A stretch of DNA of 64,000 bases from Corallococcus sp. AS-1-6. GTDB lineage: Bacteria > Myxococcota > Myxococcia > Myxococcales > Myxococcaceae. The translations under genes were made by a program, and so were the position numbers. Positions 50,370-58,721 of the stretch are shown in pieces (position 1 is the stretch's first letter; each line of letters opens with the position of its first letter). The DNA is taken from contig NZ_JAIQDE010000033.1 of the NCBI RefSeq assembly GCF_020037015.1, positions 23,659 to 87,658 of the forward strand. Reading direction: 5' to 3'. Under the pieces are notes generated by a model. It worked only from the letters and a program-made list of their open reading frames with translations, did no database searches and was not told the DNA's origin.

Positions 50370-51998
50370 ATGCGGATCACCTTCCTGGGTCATGCGGGCT
50401 TCGCGGTGGAGACCGCTGGAGCGCTCGTCGTCATGGATCCGTGGCTGACGCCGCAGGGGGCCTTCGACTCCGCGTGGATGCAACTGCCGCGCAACCACCA
50501 CCTGGCGCCCCGCGTGAAGGAGCTCCTGGAGACGCCGGGCAAGGAGCGCTTCCTCTACATCAGCCACGAGCACAAGGATCACTTCGACCCGGAGTTCCTG
50601 GCCACCATCGCGAAGCGGGACTTCACGGTGCTGGTGCCGAAGTTCCGCCGCTCGGAGCTGCGGGACATCTTCGAGAAGTACGGCTGCAAGCGCGTCATCG
50701 CGTGCGAGGACTCGCGCGAGATCCCCATCAAGGGCGGCTACATCAAGCTCTTCGTGTCCGAGCAGGGCACCAACCGCGACTCCAGCGTGATGGTGCGCGG
50801 TGACGGGCAGTGCTTCCTCAACATCAACGACTGCAAGATGCACGATCGGCTGGTGCGCGTCATCGCGGAGGAGGGGCCCATCGACGTCTTCTCCGCCCAG
50901 TTCTCCGGCGCCATCTGGCATCCCACCTGCTACGAGTACCCGCAGGAGACGTACTCGGCCATCAGCCTGAAGAAGCGCGACAGCAAGTTCGAGGCGGTGG
51001 CGCGCGCGCTGGAAGTGGTGCAGCCCCGCGCGTACATCGCGGCGGCGGGCCCCGCGGCCTTCCTGGACCCGGCCCTCTTCAGTCTGAACTTCCAGGACGT
51101 GAGCATCTTCCCGCGCGCGCCGGTGCTCTTCTCCTACCTGGAGAAGCGCATGCCCACGTTGCCCACGCGCTACCTGGAGCCCATGCCCGGGGACGTGCTG
51201 GACGCGGGCTCGCTGGAGTTCGTGTCCCAGGTGCCGGAGCGCGTGACGACGGAGAACTTCAAGGAATACCTCCACACGTACGCGAAGGACATGGCCTACG
51301 TCTTCCGCGAGCGCCGCCGCAACCTGATGCGCGAGGAGGTGGACGAAATCCACGGCCGCCTGCGCACGGAGCTGCAGCGCAAGCTGGACCTGCTGGATCT
51401 GCACGACCGCGTGGGCATGCCGTTCTACGTGGAGCTGACGGAGGCGCCCACGCGGCTGCTGCGCGTGGACTTCAAGGCCCGCCGCGTGGATGAAGTGACG
51501 GAGATGCGCGACAAGAGCCGCTACGCGATGAAGGTGAGCGCGAGCGACATCGTGCGCGTGTTGGACCGGAAGCTGAACTGGGAGGACTTCCTGCTGTCCT
51601 TCCGCCTGCGCCTGTCCCGCACCCCGGACGTCTACGAGCCCGTGCTGCACGGCTTCCTGGGCGTGGAGGTGGAGGACATCCGCGAGTTCTGCGACGGCAT
51701 CCGCGCCACGGAGGCCCAGAAGGATCGCACCGTGGTGGAGGCCGGCGGCAAGCGCTTCACCATCCAGCGCTTCTGCCCGCACCAGGGCGCGGACCTGGCG
51801 GAGGGCTGGGTGGAGGAGGGCCGCTACGTGGTGTGCCCGCGCCACCGCTGGCAGTTCGACCTGCAGAACGGCGGCGCGTGCAAGTCGAACAACTCCACGC
51901 TCTGCGCGGAGCCCGTCGCGGACAAGCCGGAGAAGGTGGAGCGCGGCGGCGACAAGGCCCCGGCGGAGAAGGTGCCCGTCGAACCGCCGCGCGTCTGA
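50370..51998 (+). CDS. Metallo-beta-lactamase-fold/Rieske [2Fe-2S] fusion protein
   Basis: A 542-aa protein. Residues 1-280 form an MBL-fold hydrolase or oxidoreductase (GHAGFAVET, then ISHEHKDHF with H66, H68, D70 and H71). The C-terminal 90 residues are a Rieske cluster domain with C469-x-H471 (CPHQGADLAEG) and C489-x2-H492 (CPRHRWQF). The two-domain makeup recalls CMP-N-acetylneuraminate hydroxylase and relatives, which use a Rieske cluster with an MBL-like domain, but there the Rieske domain comes first. A Lys/Pro/Glu-rich tail follows. No signal peptide. Start ATG 50370. The substrate is unknown, and no reductase or ferredoxin gene is beside it. Confidence 0.85.
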   Translation: MRITFLGHAGFAVETAGALVVMDPWLTPQGAFDSAWMQLPRNHHLAPRVKELLETPGKERFLYISHEHKDHFDPEFLATIAKRDFTVLVPKFRRSELRDIFEKYGCKRVIACEDSREIPIKGGYIKLFVSEQGTNRDSSVMVRGDGQCFLNINDCKMHDRLVRVIAEEGPIDVFSAQFSGAIWHPTCYEYPQETYSAISLKKRDSKFEAVARALEVVQPRAYIAAAGPAAFLDPALFSLNFQDVSIFPRAPVLFSYLEKRMPTLPTRYLEPMPGDVLDAGSLEFVSQVPERVTTENFKEYLHTYAKDMAYVFRERRRNLMREEVDEIHGRLRTELQRKLDLLDLHDRVGMPFYVELTEAPTRLLRVDFKARRVDEVTEMRDKSRYAMKVSASDIVRVLDRKLNWEDFLLSFRLRLSRTPDVYEPVLHGFLGVEVEDIREFCDGIRATEAQKDRTVVEAGGKRFTIQRFCPHQGADLAEGWVEEGRYVVCPRHRWQFDLQNGGACKSNNSTLCAEPVADKPEKVERGGDKAPAEKVPVEPPRV

Positions 51999-52005
51999 TG
52001 CGTCT

Positions 52006-52347
52006 TCAGCTTCCCCGGTAGGTGGAGAAGCCGAAGGGGCTCAAGAGCAGCGGGACGTGGTAGTGCTCGTCGGTCGCGGTCACTTCGAACACGACCTGCA
52101 CGTACGGGTAGAAGCCCCGCTGCCCCCGGGCCTGGAACCAGGCCCCGGTGTCGAAGGTGAGGCGGTACACGCCGGGCTCGAGCTTCGTGTTCGCGCCCGA
52201 CAGGTCCTTCACCCGTCCGTCCGCGTTGGTGACGCCCCGGGACAGCTCCCGGAAGTCTTCGCCCGAGCGGGCCTCCAGCGTGAGGGAGAGCCCCTCCGCC
52301 GGGCGGCCCGTGCTCGTGTCCAGGACATGCGTGCTGAGGGTGCTCAT
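52006..52347 (-). CDS. uraH: 5-hydroxyisourate hydrolase
   Basis: A 113-aa transthyretin-like protein: LSTHVLDTSTGRPAEGL at the N-terminus with the catalytic His, and a C-terminal YHVPLLLSPFGFSTYRGS, the family's YRGS ending. It hydrolyses 5-hydroxyisourate to OHCU, the step after urate hydroxylation. Start ATG 52347 overlaps the OHCU decarboxylase stop (ATGA). Last gene of the purine-catabolism operon. Confidence 0.95.
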   Translation of the reverse strand: MSTLSTHVLDTSTGRPAEGLSLTLEARSGEDFRELSRGVTNADGRVKDLSGANTKLEPGVYRLTFDTGAWFQARGQRGFYPYVQVVFEVTATDEHYHVPLLLSPFGFSTYRGS

Positions 52348-52856
52348 GACGCGAGGAGCTTCTCCAGTCGGATGCGGGTGATCTTCGCCTGCTCCCCGGC
52401 CGCGATGCGCAGCTCCGCGTCCGGGGTGTTGTGCATGCGGTCCTGGAGCAGCTCCAGCATCTGCGCCGCGCTCTTGCCCGTGGCGCAGACGAGGAAGATG
52501 AAGCCGTAGCGGGACTCGTAGTCCCGGTTGCCCTGGGCCAGCGCCTGCAACACGCCTTCGTCCGCGCCGGCCACGCCCTTCTGCTCCTGGGACGACCACT
52601 GCGCGGTGGAGGCGAACTTCTCCCGCAGCTTCGACACGTCGCCGATGCGCGGGTGGTGCGTGAAGGCCTCCTTCCAGTCCTCCGGCCCCGTGCGCGCCCA
52701 GGCGTCCGCGGCCTCCGCGTACAGGTGCTCCGCGTCCCGGAACGGGCGGACGGCCAGCATCCGCTGGACCCACTTCGTGCTGCCGCAGCAGCGGGTGAAG
52801 GCCTCGGTGGCCTCCTGCGTGGTGGCGGTGTTCAGGCGCTCCAGCGGCGTCGTCAC
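52344..52856 (-). CDS. uraD: OHCU decarboxylase
   Basis: A 170-aa protein. It has the UraD helical fold, with the catalytic His in HHPRIGD (residues 67-73) and the RYGFIFLVCATGKSA segment. It decarboxylates 2-oxo-4-hydroxy-4-carboxy-5-ureidoimidazoline stereospecifically to S-allantoin. GTG 52856 overlaps the allantoicase stop (GTGA). Confidence 0.93.
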   Translation of the reverse strand: MTTPLERLNTATTQEATEAFTRCCGSTKWVQRMLAVRPFRDAEHLYAEAADAWARTGPEDWKEAFTHHPRIGDVSKLREKFASTAQWSSQEQKGVAGADEGVLQALAQGNRDYESRYGFIFLVCATGKSAAQMLELLQDRMHNTPDAELRIAAGEQAKITRIRLEKLLAS

Positions 52857-53875
52857 GCCGGCTCCCCGAAGAGGCGCAGCCGGCTGACGCCGCCGTCCGG
52901 GAAGATGTTGAGGCGCACGTGGGTGATGGGGCCCACGTCCTTCAGCTCCTTCTCGAAGACGTGGCAGTGGTCCGCCTGGAGCTTGGACTGGGGCAGCAGC
53001 TCCTTCCACTGGAGGTGCGTCGCGTTGGCGAAGTCCAGCAGCGGCTCCTCCAGGTGGATGCCCTCCAGCGAGCAGCGGTCCGGGAAGTTGCCCTTGAAGA
53101 AGTGGGTGTCCACCTCCGCGCGGCGCAGCGTGCCCGCGGTGGCCAGCTTCACGACGATCCAGTCGTAGCCCGGCACGCGCTTGCGGCGCGTCTCCCAGCC
53201 CTCGCCCATGTTCGCCGCGCGGCCCGGGAAGATGAGGTTGTCCTTGGTGCCGAAGAACTGATCGTTGCACGTGACGACGGAGCCGCCGTTGGCCGCCGCC
53301 GCCAGGTCCACCAGCCCGGCCTTCTTGAGCGCGTGCCAGTCCGGCAGCACCTGCCCGTGCACGCGCAGGCGCGCGACGCCGCCGTCCGGGTAGATGTTGA
53401 GGCGGACGTGCGTGAAGCGCCGCTCGTTGGCCACCGCGAAGAGGTTGCGCGAGCCGCCGCGCAGGCGCTGCTTGGGGACCAGCTCCGTCCAGCGCGACAC
53501 GTCCTCCGCCAGCGACTCGGGTGACGGGTCCCCGTCCACCTCGCACGCGTCCAGGGAGGCGTACTCGGGGAAGTTGCCGAGGAAGTGGTTCGTGTCCACG
53601 TCGATGCCGTGGATGGCGCCGGGCAGGCCCAGCTTCACGATGCACCAGTCGTAGCCGGGCACGCGCTTGCGGCGCGTCTCCCAGCCGTCCATCCACTTGC
53701 CGCGCTCCGTGTACTTGTCCGCGATGAACACGCCGCGCCCGGGCTCCAGCATCGACTCCTTGGGCGCGAAGAACTCGTCGTTGGCCAGCAGGGCCTTGCC
53801 GCCCACCTTGCGTGCGGCGAGGTCAATCAGGTCGGCGAAGGCGACGTGCATCGCCCCGGGTGCTTCGGCTTGCAT
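52853..53875 (-). CDS. alc: Allantoicase
   Basis: A 340-aa protein with the two repeated jelly-roll domains of allantoicase. Each contains the GWETRRKRVPGYDW motif and an HVRLNIYPDGGVARLR or HVRLNIFPDGGVSRLR strand pair. It hydrolyses allantoate to ureidoglycolate and urea. Start ATG 53875 with a GAGAGGA ribosome site; 27 nt after allantoinase. Confidence 0.95.
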   Translation of the reverse strand: MQAEAPGAMHVAFADLIDLAARKVGGKALLANDEFFAPKESMLEPGRGVFIADKYTERGKWMDGWETRRKRVPGYDWCIVKLGLPGAIHGIDVDTNHFLGNFPEYASLDACEVDGDPSPESLAEDVSRWTELVPKQRLRGGSRNLFAVANERRFTHVRLNIYPDGGVARLRVHGQVLPDWHALKKAGLVDLAAAANGGSVVTCNDQFFGTKDNLIFPGRAANMGEGWETRRKRVPGYDWIVVKLATAGTLRRAEVDTHFFKGNFPDRCSLEGIHLEEPLLDFANATHLQWKELLPQSKLQADHCHVFEKELKDVGPITHVRLNIFPDGGVSRLRLFGEPA

Positions 53876-53902
53876 CGGTGTCCTCTCCCGGACCGCCGGG
53901 GC

Positions 53903-55252
53903 TCATCCGCGCGGCAGCCACTGGCCGATGCGCGGGCCCGTCAGTCCCTCGGTGGCGTCGAAGATACGCTGGCCGCGCAGGTATGTCCTCATCACCCGGC
54001 CCTCCAGCTCGCGGCCCGCGTAGGGCGTCAGCCGGTGCCGGTGGCGGATGTCCTCCGGGGCCACCTTGAAGCGCGCCTCCGGGGCGAAGACGACGAAGTC
54101 CGCGTCCAGCCCCGGCCGGATGGCTCCTTTGCGCCCCGACAATCCGGCCAGCTTCGCGGTGCGGTGCGCCATGCGCTCCACCAGCGCGTCCAGGCCCAGG
54201 CCGTGGGCGCGCATGCCCGTCCACACCGCGGACACGCTGAGCTGCAGGCCAGCGATGCCGCCCCACGCGCCGGAGAAGTCCCCGGCCTCCAGCTTCTTGA
54301 GCGCGGGCGTGCAGGGCGAGTGGTCCGACACCACCAGGTCGATGAGGCCGCTCTTCACCGCGTCCCACAGCCGCTCGCGGTTGGCCGCCTCGCGGATGGG
54401 CGGCGCGCACTTGAAGTGGGTGGCACCCGCCTCAATCTCCTCCGCGCTGAAGGTGAGGTAGTGCGGGCACGTCTCCACCGTGAAGGGCAGCCCTTCCGCC
54501 TTCGCCTTCGCGATGTCGTCCAGCGCGTCCGCGGCGGACAGGTGGACGATGTGCACGGGGCCGCGGTGCTCGCGGCACAGGTCGATCATCATCCGGATGG
54601 CGTCCACCTCCCACGCGGCCGGGCGCGACGCGAGGTAGCTGGCGTACGCGCGCACGTCGCCCGCGAAGGGCGGATCGTGGTCCGTCAGCTCCGCGTGGAC
54701 CAGCAGCGGCACGCCCGCCTTCGCGAGGATGGGCATGGCCGCGTCCAGCACCTCGCGCGTGGCGGCGGGGAACTCGTCCACGCCCGAGTGCACGAGGAAG
54801 CACTTGAAGCCCGGCGCGCCCGCGTCGACCATCGCCTGGAGCTCGTGCGCGTTGCCGGGGATGACGCCGCCCCACAGGCCGTAGTCGATGGCGCACTGGC
54901 CGGACGCGGCCTCCGCCTTGGTGCGCAGCGCGGCCAGGGACGTGGTCGCGGGGATGGAGTTGAGCGGCATGTCCACCACGGTGGTGATGCCGCCCGCCGC
55001 CGCCGCCGCCGTCGCCGTGGCGAAGCCCTCCCAGTCCGTGCGGCCGGGCTCGTTGATGTGCGCGTGGCTGTCCACGATGCCGGGCAGGAGCGCGTCCCGG
55101 CCCAGCTCCACCACCCGCGCGTCCTTGGGCACGTCCACCGTCGCGTGGACGCCTTCGATGCGCCCGTCGCGCACCACCACCGCCGCGGCGCGCGTGCCCT
55201 CGGGCGTCACCACGCGCTCACTTCGAAACACCGTCACACCCGAAGCACTCAC
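53903..55252 (-). CDS. allB: Allantoinase
   Basis: A 449-aa amidohydrolase-fold protein: PGIVDSHAHINEPGRTDWEGF (metal-binding HxH), GFKCFLVHSG with the carbamylated Lys position, VHIVHLSAADAL, and the VVSDHSPC metal Asp segment. It opens the hydantoin ring of allantoin to allantoate. GTG 55252 overlaps the flavoprotein stop (GTGA). Confidence 0.95.
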   Translation of the reverse strand: MSASGVTVFRSERVVTPEGTRAAAVVVRDGRIEGVHATVDVPKDARVVELGRDALLPGIVDSHAHINEPGRTDWEGFATATAAAAAGGITTVVDMPLNSIPATTSLAALRTKAEAASGQCAIDYGLWGGVIPGNAHELQAMVDAGAPGFKCFLVHSGVDEFPAATREVLDAAMPILAKAGVPLLVHAELTDHDPPFAGDVRAYASYLASRPAAWEVDAIRMMIDLCREHRGPVHIVHLSAADALDDIAKAKAEGLPFTVETCPHYLTFSAEEIEAGATHFKCAPPIREAANRERLWDAVKSGLIDLVVSDHSPCTPALKKLEAGDFSGAWGGIAGLQLSVSAVWTGMRAHGLGLDALVERMAHRTAKLAGLSGRKGAIRPGLDADFVVFAPEARFKVAPEDIRHRHRLTPYAGRELEGRVMRTYLRGQRIFDATEGLTGPRIGQWLPRG

Positions 55253-56691
55253 GTCTCGAACTCCGTCGTCGCGTAATCCGCGAGCGCGCGGAAGTGGCGC
55301 TCGCTGTCTTCCAGGTAGAGCTGCCTGGTGATGCCGCCCACCAGGCGGGGCAGGCTGTACTTCATGCCGGAGATGCTGGCGCCGCCGAAGCCCAGCGAGA
55401 GCAGGCACCCGAAGGTGTAGTTGAACACGCCGCCCAGCCACGGCGCGGCGCCGGGCTGCTTCTCCTGGAACTCGAAGGAGGGGCCCAGGTACGGGTGGCG
55501 CAGCAGGTCCGCGTGCCGTTCGTTCTCCGGCGGCGTGAAGCGGTCCTTCCACAGCGCGATGTGCGGGTGCAGCTCCGCCAGCTCCGGCCGCAGCGACAGG
55601 TCCGTGGTGAAGCCGGACGCGATGATGAGGAAGTCGAAGGTGTGCGTGGCGTGCGGCGTGCGCACCACGGCCTGCCCGTCCTGTGCCTTCACCTCCACCC
55701 AGGGGCTCTCCGCGTGCAGGTGGAAGTGCGGGTGGCGGCGGGCGCGCTCGAAGGTGTCGCGCGGGGGCAACTGGCCCATGTCGATGATCTGCCGGATGAA
55801 GCGCCAGCGCTGCGCGTCCGGCAGGTCGCCGTGGTGGCGCAGGAAGCCGGCGAACTCCGCCCAGCGGTAGGGGTTCACGTTGGGCAGCTTCTTGCGGCGG
55901 TAGAACAGGTCCACCTGGCCCGCGCCCGTCTCCAGCGCCACGGAGGCGTTGTCGAACGCGGAGGCCCCCGCGCCCAGCACGCCCACGCGCTTGCCCTTCA
56001 GCGCCTCGAAGTCGATGGGGTCATGCGTGTGCGCCCACAGGGAGCGCGGCAGCGGCCGCACCTCCGGCGGCGCCTCCCAGCGGCCGGAGCCGTCGATGCC
56101 GGTGGCCAGCACCACCTTGCGCGCGAGGAGGAACTCCGTCTCGCCGTTGTGCGCGGCGGGGACCTCGAAGCAGTCCAGGTCCTCGCGCCAGCGCAGCGCG
56201 CCCGCCTTGGTGCCGCACCTCACCGGGATGCCCAGCACGCGCCGGTACCAGAGCAGGTAGTCCGCCCACAGCTCCTTCGGGATGAGGGCCACCTGCTGGA
56301 AGCCCTCCGCGCCGTGCTGCGCCTCGTACCAGGCGCGGAAGGAGAGGTGGGGGATGTTGTAGTCCGGACCGGTGAGGTACTTGGGCGTGCGCAGGGTGAT
56401 CATCCGCGCGAACGTCTTCCAGGGCCCGTGGAAGCCGTCCTTCCCGTCGTCCAGCACGAGCACGTTCGTCACCCGCTCGCGCATCAGCCCGAACGCGGCG
56501 CCCAGCCCGCTCTGGCCACCGCCCACGATGAGCACGTCCAGGATGGGACGTCCGTCCGGCGTGGAGCGCGGCGGCACCCAGCCGCGGGCGGGGTACGACA
56601 GGATGTCCAGGTCGCGGCGGAGGGCGTCTTCCAACGCCTCCAGACCTTGCGGTGGACGATACGTCGAAGCCAGCGGGTCGCGGTCGGGCAT
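55249..56691 (-). CDS. FAD-dependent monooxygenase, candidate urate hydroxylase (HpyO-like)
   Basis: A 480-aa two-dinucleotide-domain flavoprotein: an FAD site VLIVGGGQSGLGAAFG at residue 53, an FMO-like active-site region, and an NAD(P) motif VGVLGAGASAFDNA near residue 240. It is the first gene of an operon with allB, alc, uraD and uraH and has GTGA coupling to allB. The operon lacks uricase, so this protein is the obvious candidate for the first step, urate to 5-hydroxyisourate. The length and two-domain type resemble HpyO, the flavoprotein urate hydroxylase reported from Xanthomonadales, rather than HpxO. The assignment is from recall and context; a generic FMO role elsewhere is possible. 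Confidence 0.75.
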   Translation of the reverse strand: MPDRDPLASTYRPPQGLEALEDALRRDLDILSYPARGWVPPRSTPDGRPILDVLIVGGGQSGLGAAFGLMRERVTNVLVLDDGKDGFHGPWKTFARMITLRTPKYLTGPDYNIPHLSFRAWYEAQHGAEGFQQVALIPKELWADYLLWYRRVLGIPVRCGTKAGALRWREDLDCFEVPAAHNGETEFLLARKVVLATGIDGSGRWEAPPEVRPLPRSLWAHTHDPIDFEALKGKRVGVLGAGASAFDNASVALETGAGQVDLFYRRKKLPNVNPYRWAEFAGFLRHHGDLPDAQRWRFIRQIIDMGQLPPRDTFERARRHPHFHLHAESPWVEVKAQDGQAVVRTPHATHTFDFLIIASGFTTDLSLRPELAELHPHIALWKDRFTPPENERHADLLRHPYLGPSFEFQEKQPGAAPWLGGVFNYTFGCLLSLGFGGASISGMKYSLPRLVGGITRQLYLEDSERHFRALADYATTEFET

Positions 56692-56779
56692 CGTCCCTCA
56701 AGCAACCCACGCCCGGAGGGTCCCATGCAAGGGGGGGCCCCCAGGCATTCGCCCCGTCGTGCCGGTTCCGGACGGCCGC

Positions 56780-57565
56780 TCAGAGGTGCGAGGTGGGGCC
56801 GGCTGCCTGGGGCACGAGCAGCTCGAAGCGCACGCGAGCGTTGTCCGTGCGCATCCCGACGGGGCCTTCCAGCCCGAGCGCGTCGGCGGGCAGCAACCCC
56901 TCCCAGACGCGCTGGCCGTCCGCGTACACGGTCAGCACGTTCGCGTCGATGCGGGCGCGCAGCACATGGGACTCGCCGGGGGACAGCCGCTCCAGCGGCT
57001 CCATGAAGCGCGGCCGCACGGTGGTGTAGCCGGAGTTGCCGCACTCGCCGCTCTCGTGAGCGTCCGGGTTGGACTTGAACTGGACCACGATGCCCGCGGA
57101 GGGGGCGATGCGCCACATGGCGTAGATGAGGTTGCAGCCGTCCCGCGCGCGCAGCTTGAGGCCCACCTGCTCGCGGTGCTGGCCCGACGCCAGCGGGACC
57201 ACCTCGTCGGTGGCGCCCAGCCACGTGAAGCGCAGCTCCACGTCGTCCCCCGTCGTCTCCGGGACGACCGCGCGCTGGCGCGGCCCGTCGATGGCGAAGT
57301 GCGTCCCGTCCTGCTGCTCCTCCTCTTGGAGGTTCACGACCTGGCCTTGGGTGACGTGCAACCGCTGCCGCGTGACGGGGACCAGGCCGTCCTTCGTGGG
57401 CGGCGGATCCGCGCGGAGCGCGCGCGCGCTGGAGGACGGTGCGGATTCCATGGGCTTCCTCGCGCCGCTGCACGCGCCGTGGCTCAGGAGCAGGGAGCCC
57501 GCCCAGAGCATCAGGATGCCTGACGTCCCGAGCGCCACCCACCGCGGTTGCCGTGCGTCGCTCAT
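56780..57565 (-). CDS. Secreted jelly-roll (lectin-like) protein of the export operon
   Basis: A 261-aa protein with an N-terminal signal or anchor segment (LGTSGILMLWAGSLLL), a linker, then a beta-rich domain of about 190 residues (VELRFTWLGATDEV, then IDANVLTVYADGQRVWEG) reminiscent of LamG or glycosyl-hydrolase 16-like jelly rolls. Its ATG overlaps the stop of the TolC-like gene (ATGA), which places it in the four-gene polysaccharide operon. A glycan-binding or periplasmic processing role is inferred; no catalytic motif is clear. Confidence 0.65.
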   Translation of the reverse strand: MSDARQPRWVALGTSGILMLWAGSLLLSHGACSGARKPMESAPSSSARALRADPPPTKDGLVPVTRQRLHVTQGQVVNLQEEEQQDGTHFAIDGPRQRAVVPETTGDDVELRFTWLGATDEVVPLASGQHREQVGLKLRARDGCNLIYAMWRIAPSAGIVVQFKSNPDAHESGECGNSGYTTVRPRFMEPLERLSPGESHVLRARIDANVLTVYADGQRVWEGLLPADALGLEGPVGMRTDNARVRFELLVPQAAGPTSHL

Positions 57566-58689
57566 GGGGCTGCTTCTCCCAGGAGCGTGCGGAGGGTCTC
57601 CAGGTGCGCGCCCAGGTAGGCCTGCTCCGCCTGGAGCCGGGCCAGCTCCAGCAGCAGGTAGTCCCGGAAGCGGCGCACCTGCCGCGTCTGCAGTTGCTCC
57701 ACCTCGCGCAACTGGCCTTGCAGGTCGGACACCAGCGCGGACACCTCACCCAGCCGTTGCCGCTCGCTCTGCTCGGTGATGCGCAGCTCGCCCAGGAGCT
57801 GACGCACCCGCCGGGGCGCCCCGTCCACCGCGTCGCGCGACTCCAGGCGGCGGCCCTCGCGGGCCTGGGTGTTGGCCCGGCCCTGCCACAGGTTGCCCAG
57901 GTTGTAGCCCAGCGTGAGCTGACCGAAGAGGGGCGTGGACTGGTCCACGTCGAAGACCTCGTCGTAGCCGCCGCGCACGCTCAGCCGCCACGCGCCCGCG
58001 GTGCGCAGGCCGCCGGACAGGACCTCGACCTGATCATCCGCGGACTCGAAGGCGCTGAGCAGCATGCCCAGGGTCTGCCCTTCCGGGAGCGCGGGTTCGA
58101 GCGCCAGCCGTTCACGGGCCTGGGCGGTGTCGCGCGCGAGCGAGCGCAGGTGGTCCAACCGCACCTGCACCGCGTTGAGCTCCTCCAGCGTGGCGCCGCC
58201 GTCGCGCAGGTCGTCGCGCAGTTGGGCCACCAGCTCCTCCGCGCGGGGCAGGGAGGTGGCCAGCGCCCGGGCGCGTGCGTCCAGGGCCGCGGCCTCGCCC
58301 AACCGCGAGCCCTGCTCCACGGCGCTCTGGAGCGCGGCGAGCGCCTGGTAGCGACGGCACTCGGCCTCCGCGCGCGAGCGCCGCGTGTGCCCCCGGTAGA
58401 GGCCCACGAAGTCGTAGCCCACCCCCGCGGTGACGCGCAGCTTGGGCGCGCCCAGGGGCGTTTCGTCCGAGCCTCCCACCGCGTCGCCCGCGTTCACCGC
58501 GCCCACGCTGGCGAACACCTCCGGCGCCAGCTCCAGCGCGGCCTCCGCCTTCGCGGTGCCGCGCACGCGTTCGCAGTAGCCCTTCGCGAGGTCGCCCTTG
58601 GCCCGCACCGTCCCCGCCTCCTCCGCCGGGGCCATCCCCGCCCACAACCCGAGCCCCAGCAGGGCTCCCCTCGCGAGGCTCGTCCGCAT
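57562..58689 (-). CDS. TolC-like outer-membrane efflux protein
   Basis: A 375-aa protein: signal peptide (LLGLGLWAGMAPA), then long coiled-coil helices (AEAECRRYQALAALQSAVEQG, then LDARARALATSLPRAEELVAQL) alternating with short strands (LSVRGGYDEVFDVDQST, LTLGYNLGN). This is the architecture of TolC/OEP channel tunnels, though shorter than typical (about 450 aa). It would carry product across the outer membrane for the inner-membrane partners. Start ATG 58689; 32 nt after the coiled-coil protein gene. Confidence 0.75.
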   Translation of the reverse strand: MRTSLARGALLGLGLWAGMAPAEEAGTVRAKGDLAKGYCERVRGTAKAEAALELAPEVFASVGAVNAGDAVGGSDETPLGAPKLRVTAGVGYDFVGLYRGHTRRSRAEAECRRYQALAALQSAVEQGSRLGEAAALDARARALATSLPRAEELVAQLRDDLRDGGATLEELNAVQVRLDHLRSLARDTAQARERLALEPALPEGQTLGMLLSAFESADDQVEVLSGGLRTAGAWRLSVRGGYDEVFDVDQSTPLFGQLTLGYNLGNLWQGRANTQAREGRRLESRDAVDGAPRRVRQLLGELRITEQSERQRLGEVSALVSDLQGQLREVEQLQTRQVRRFRDYLLLELARLQAEQAYLGAHLETLRTLLGEAAP

Positions 58690-58721
58690 CCTCCGCTTCC
58701 TTTCCGATTCCACGACGGGCC

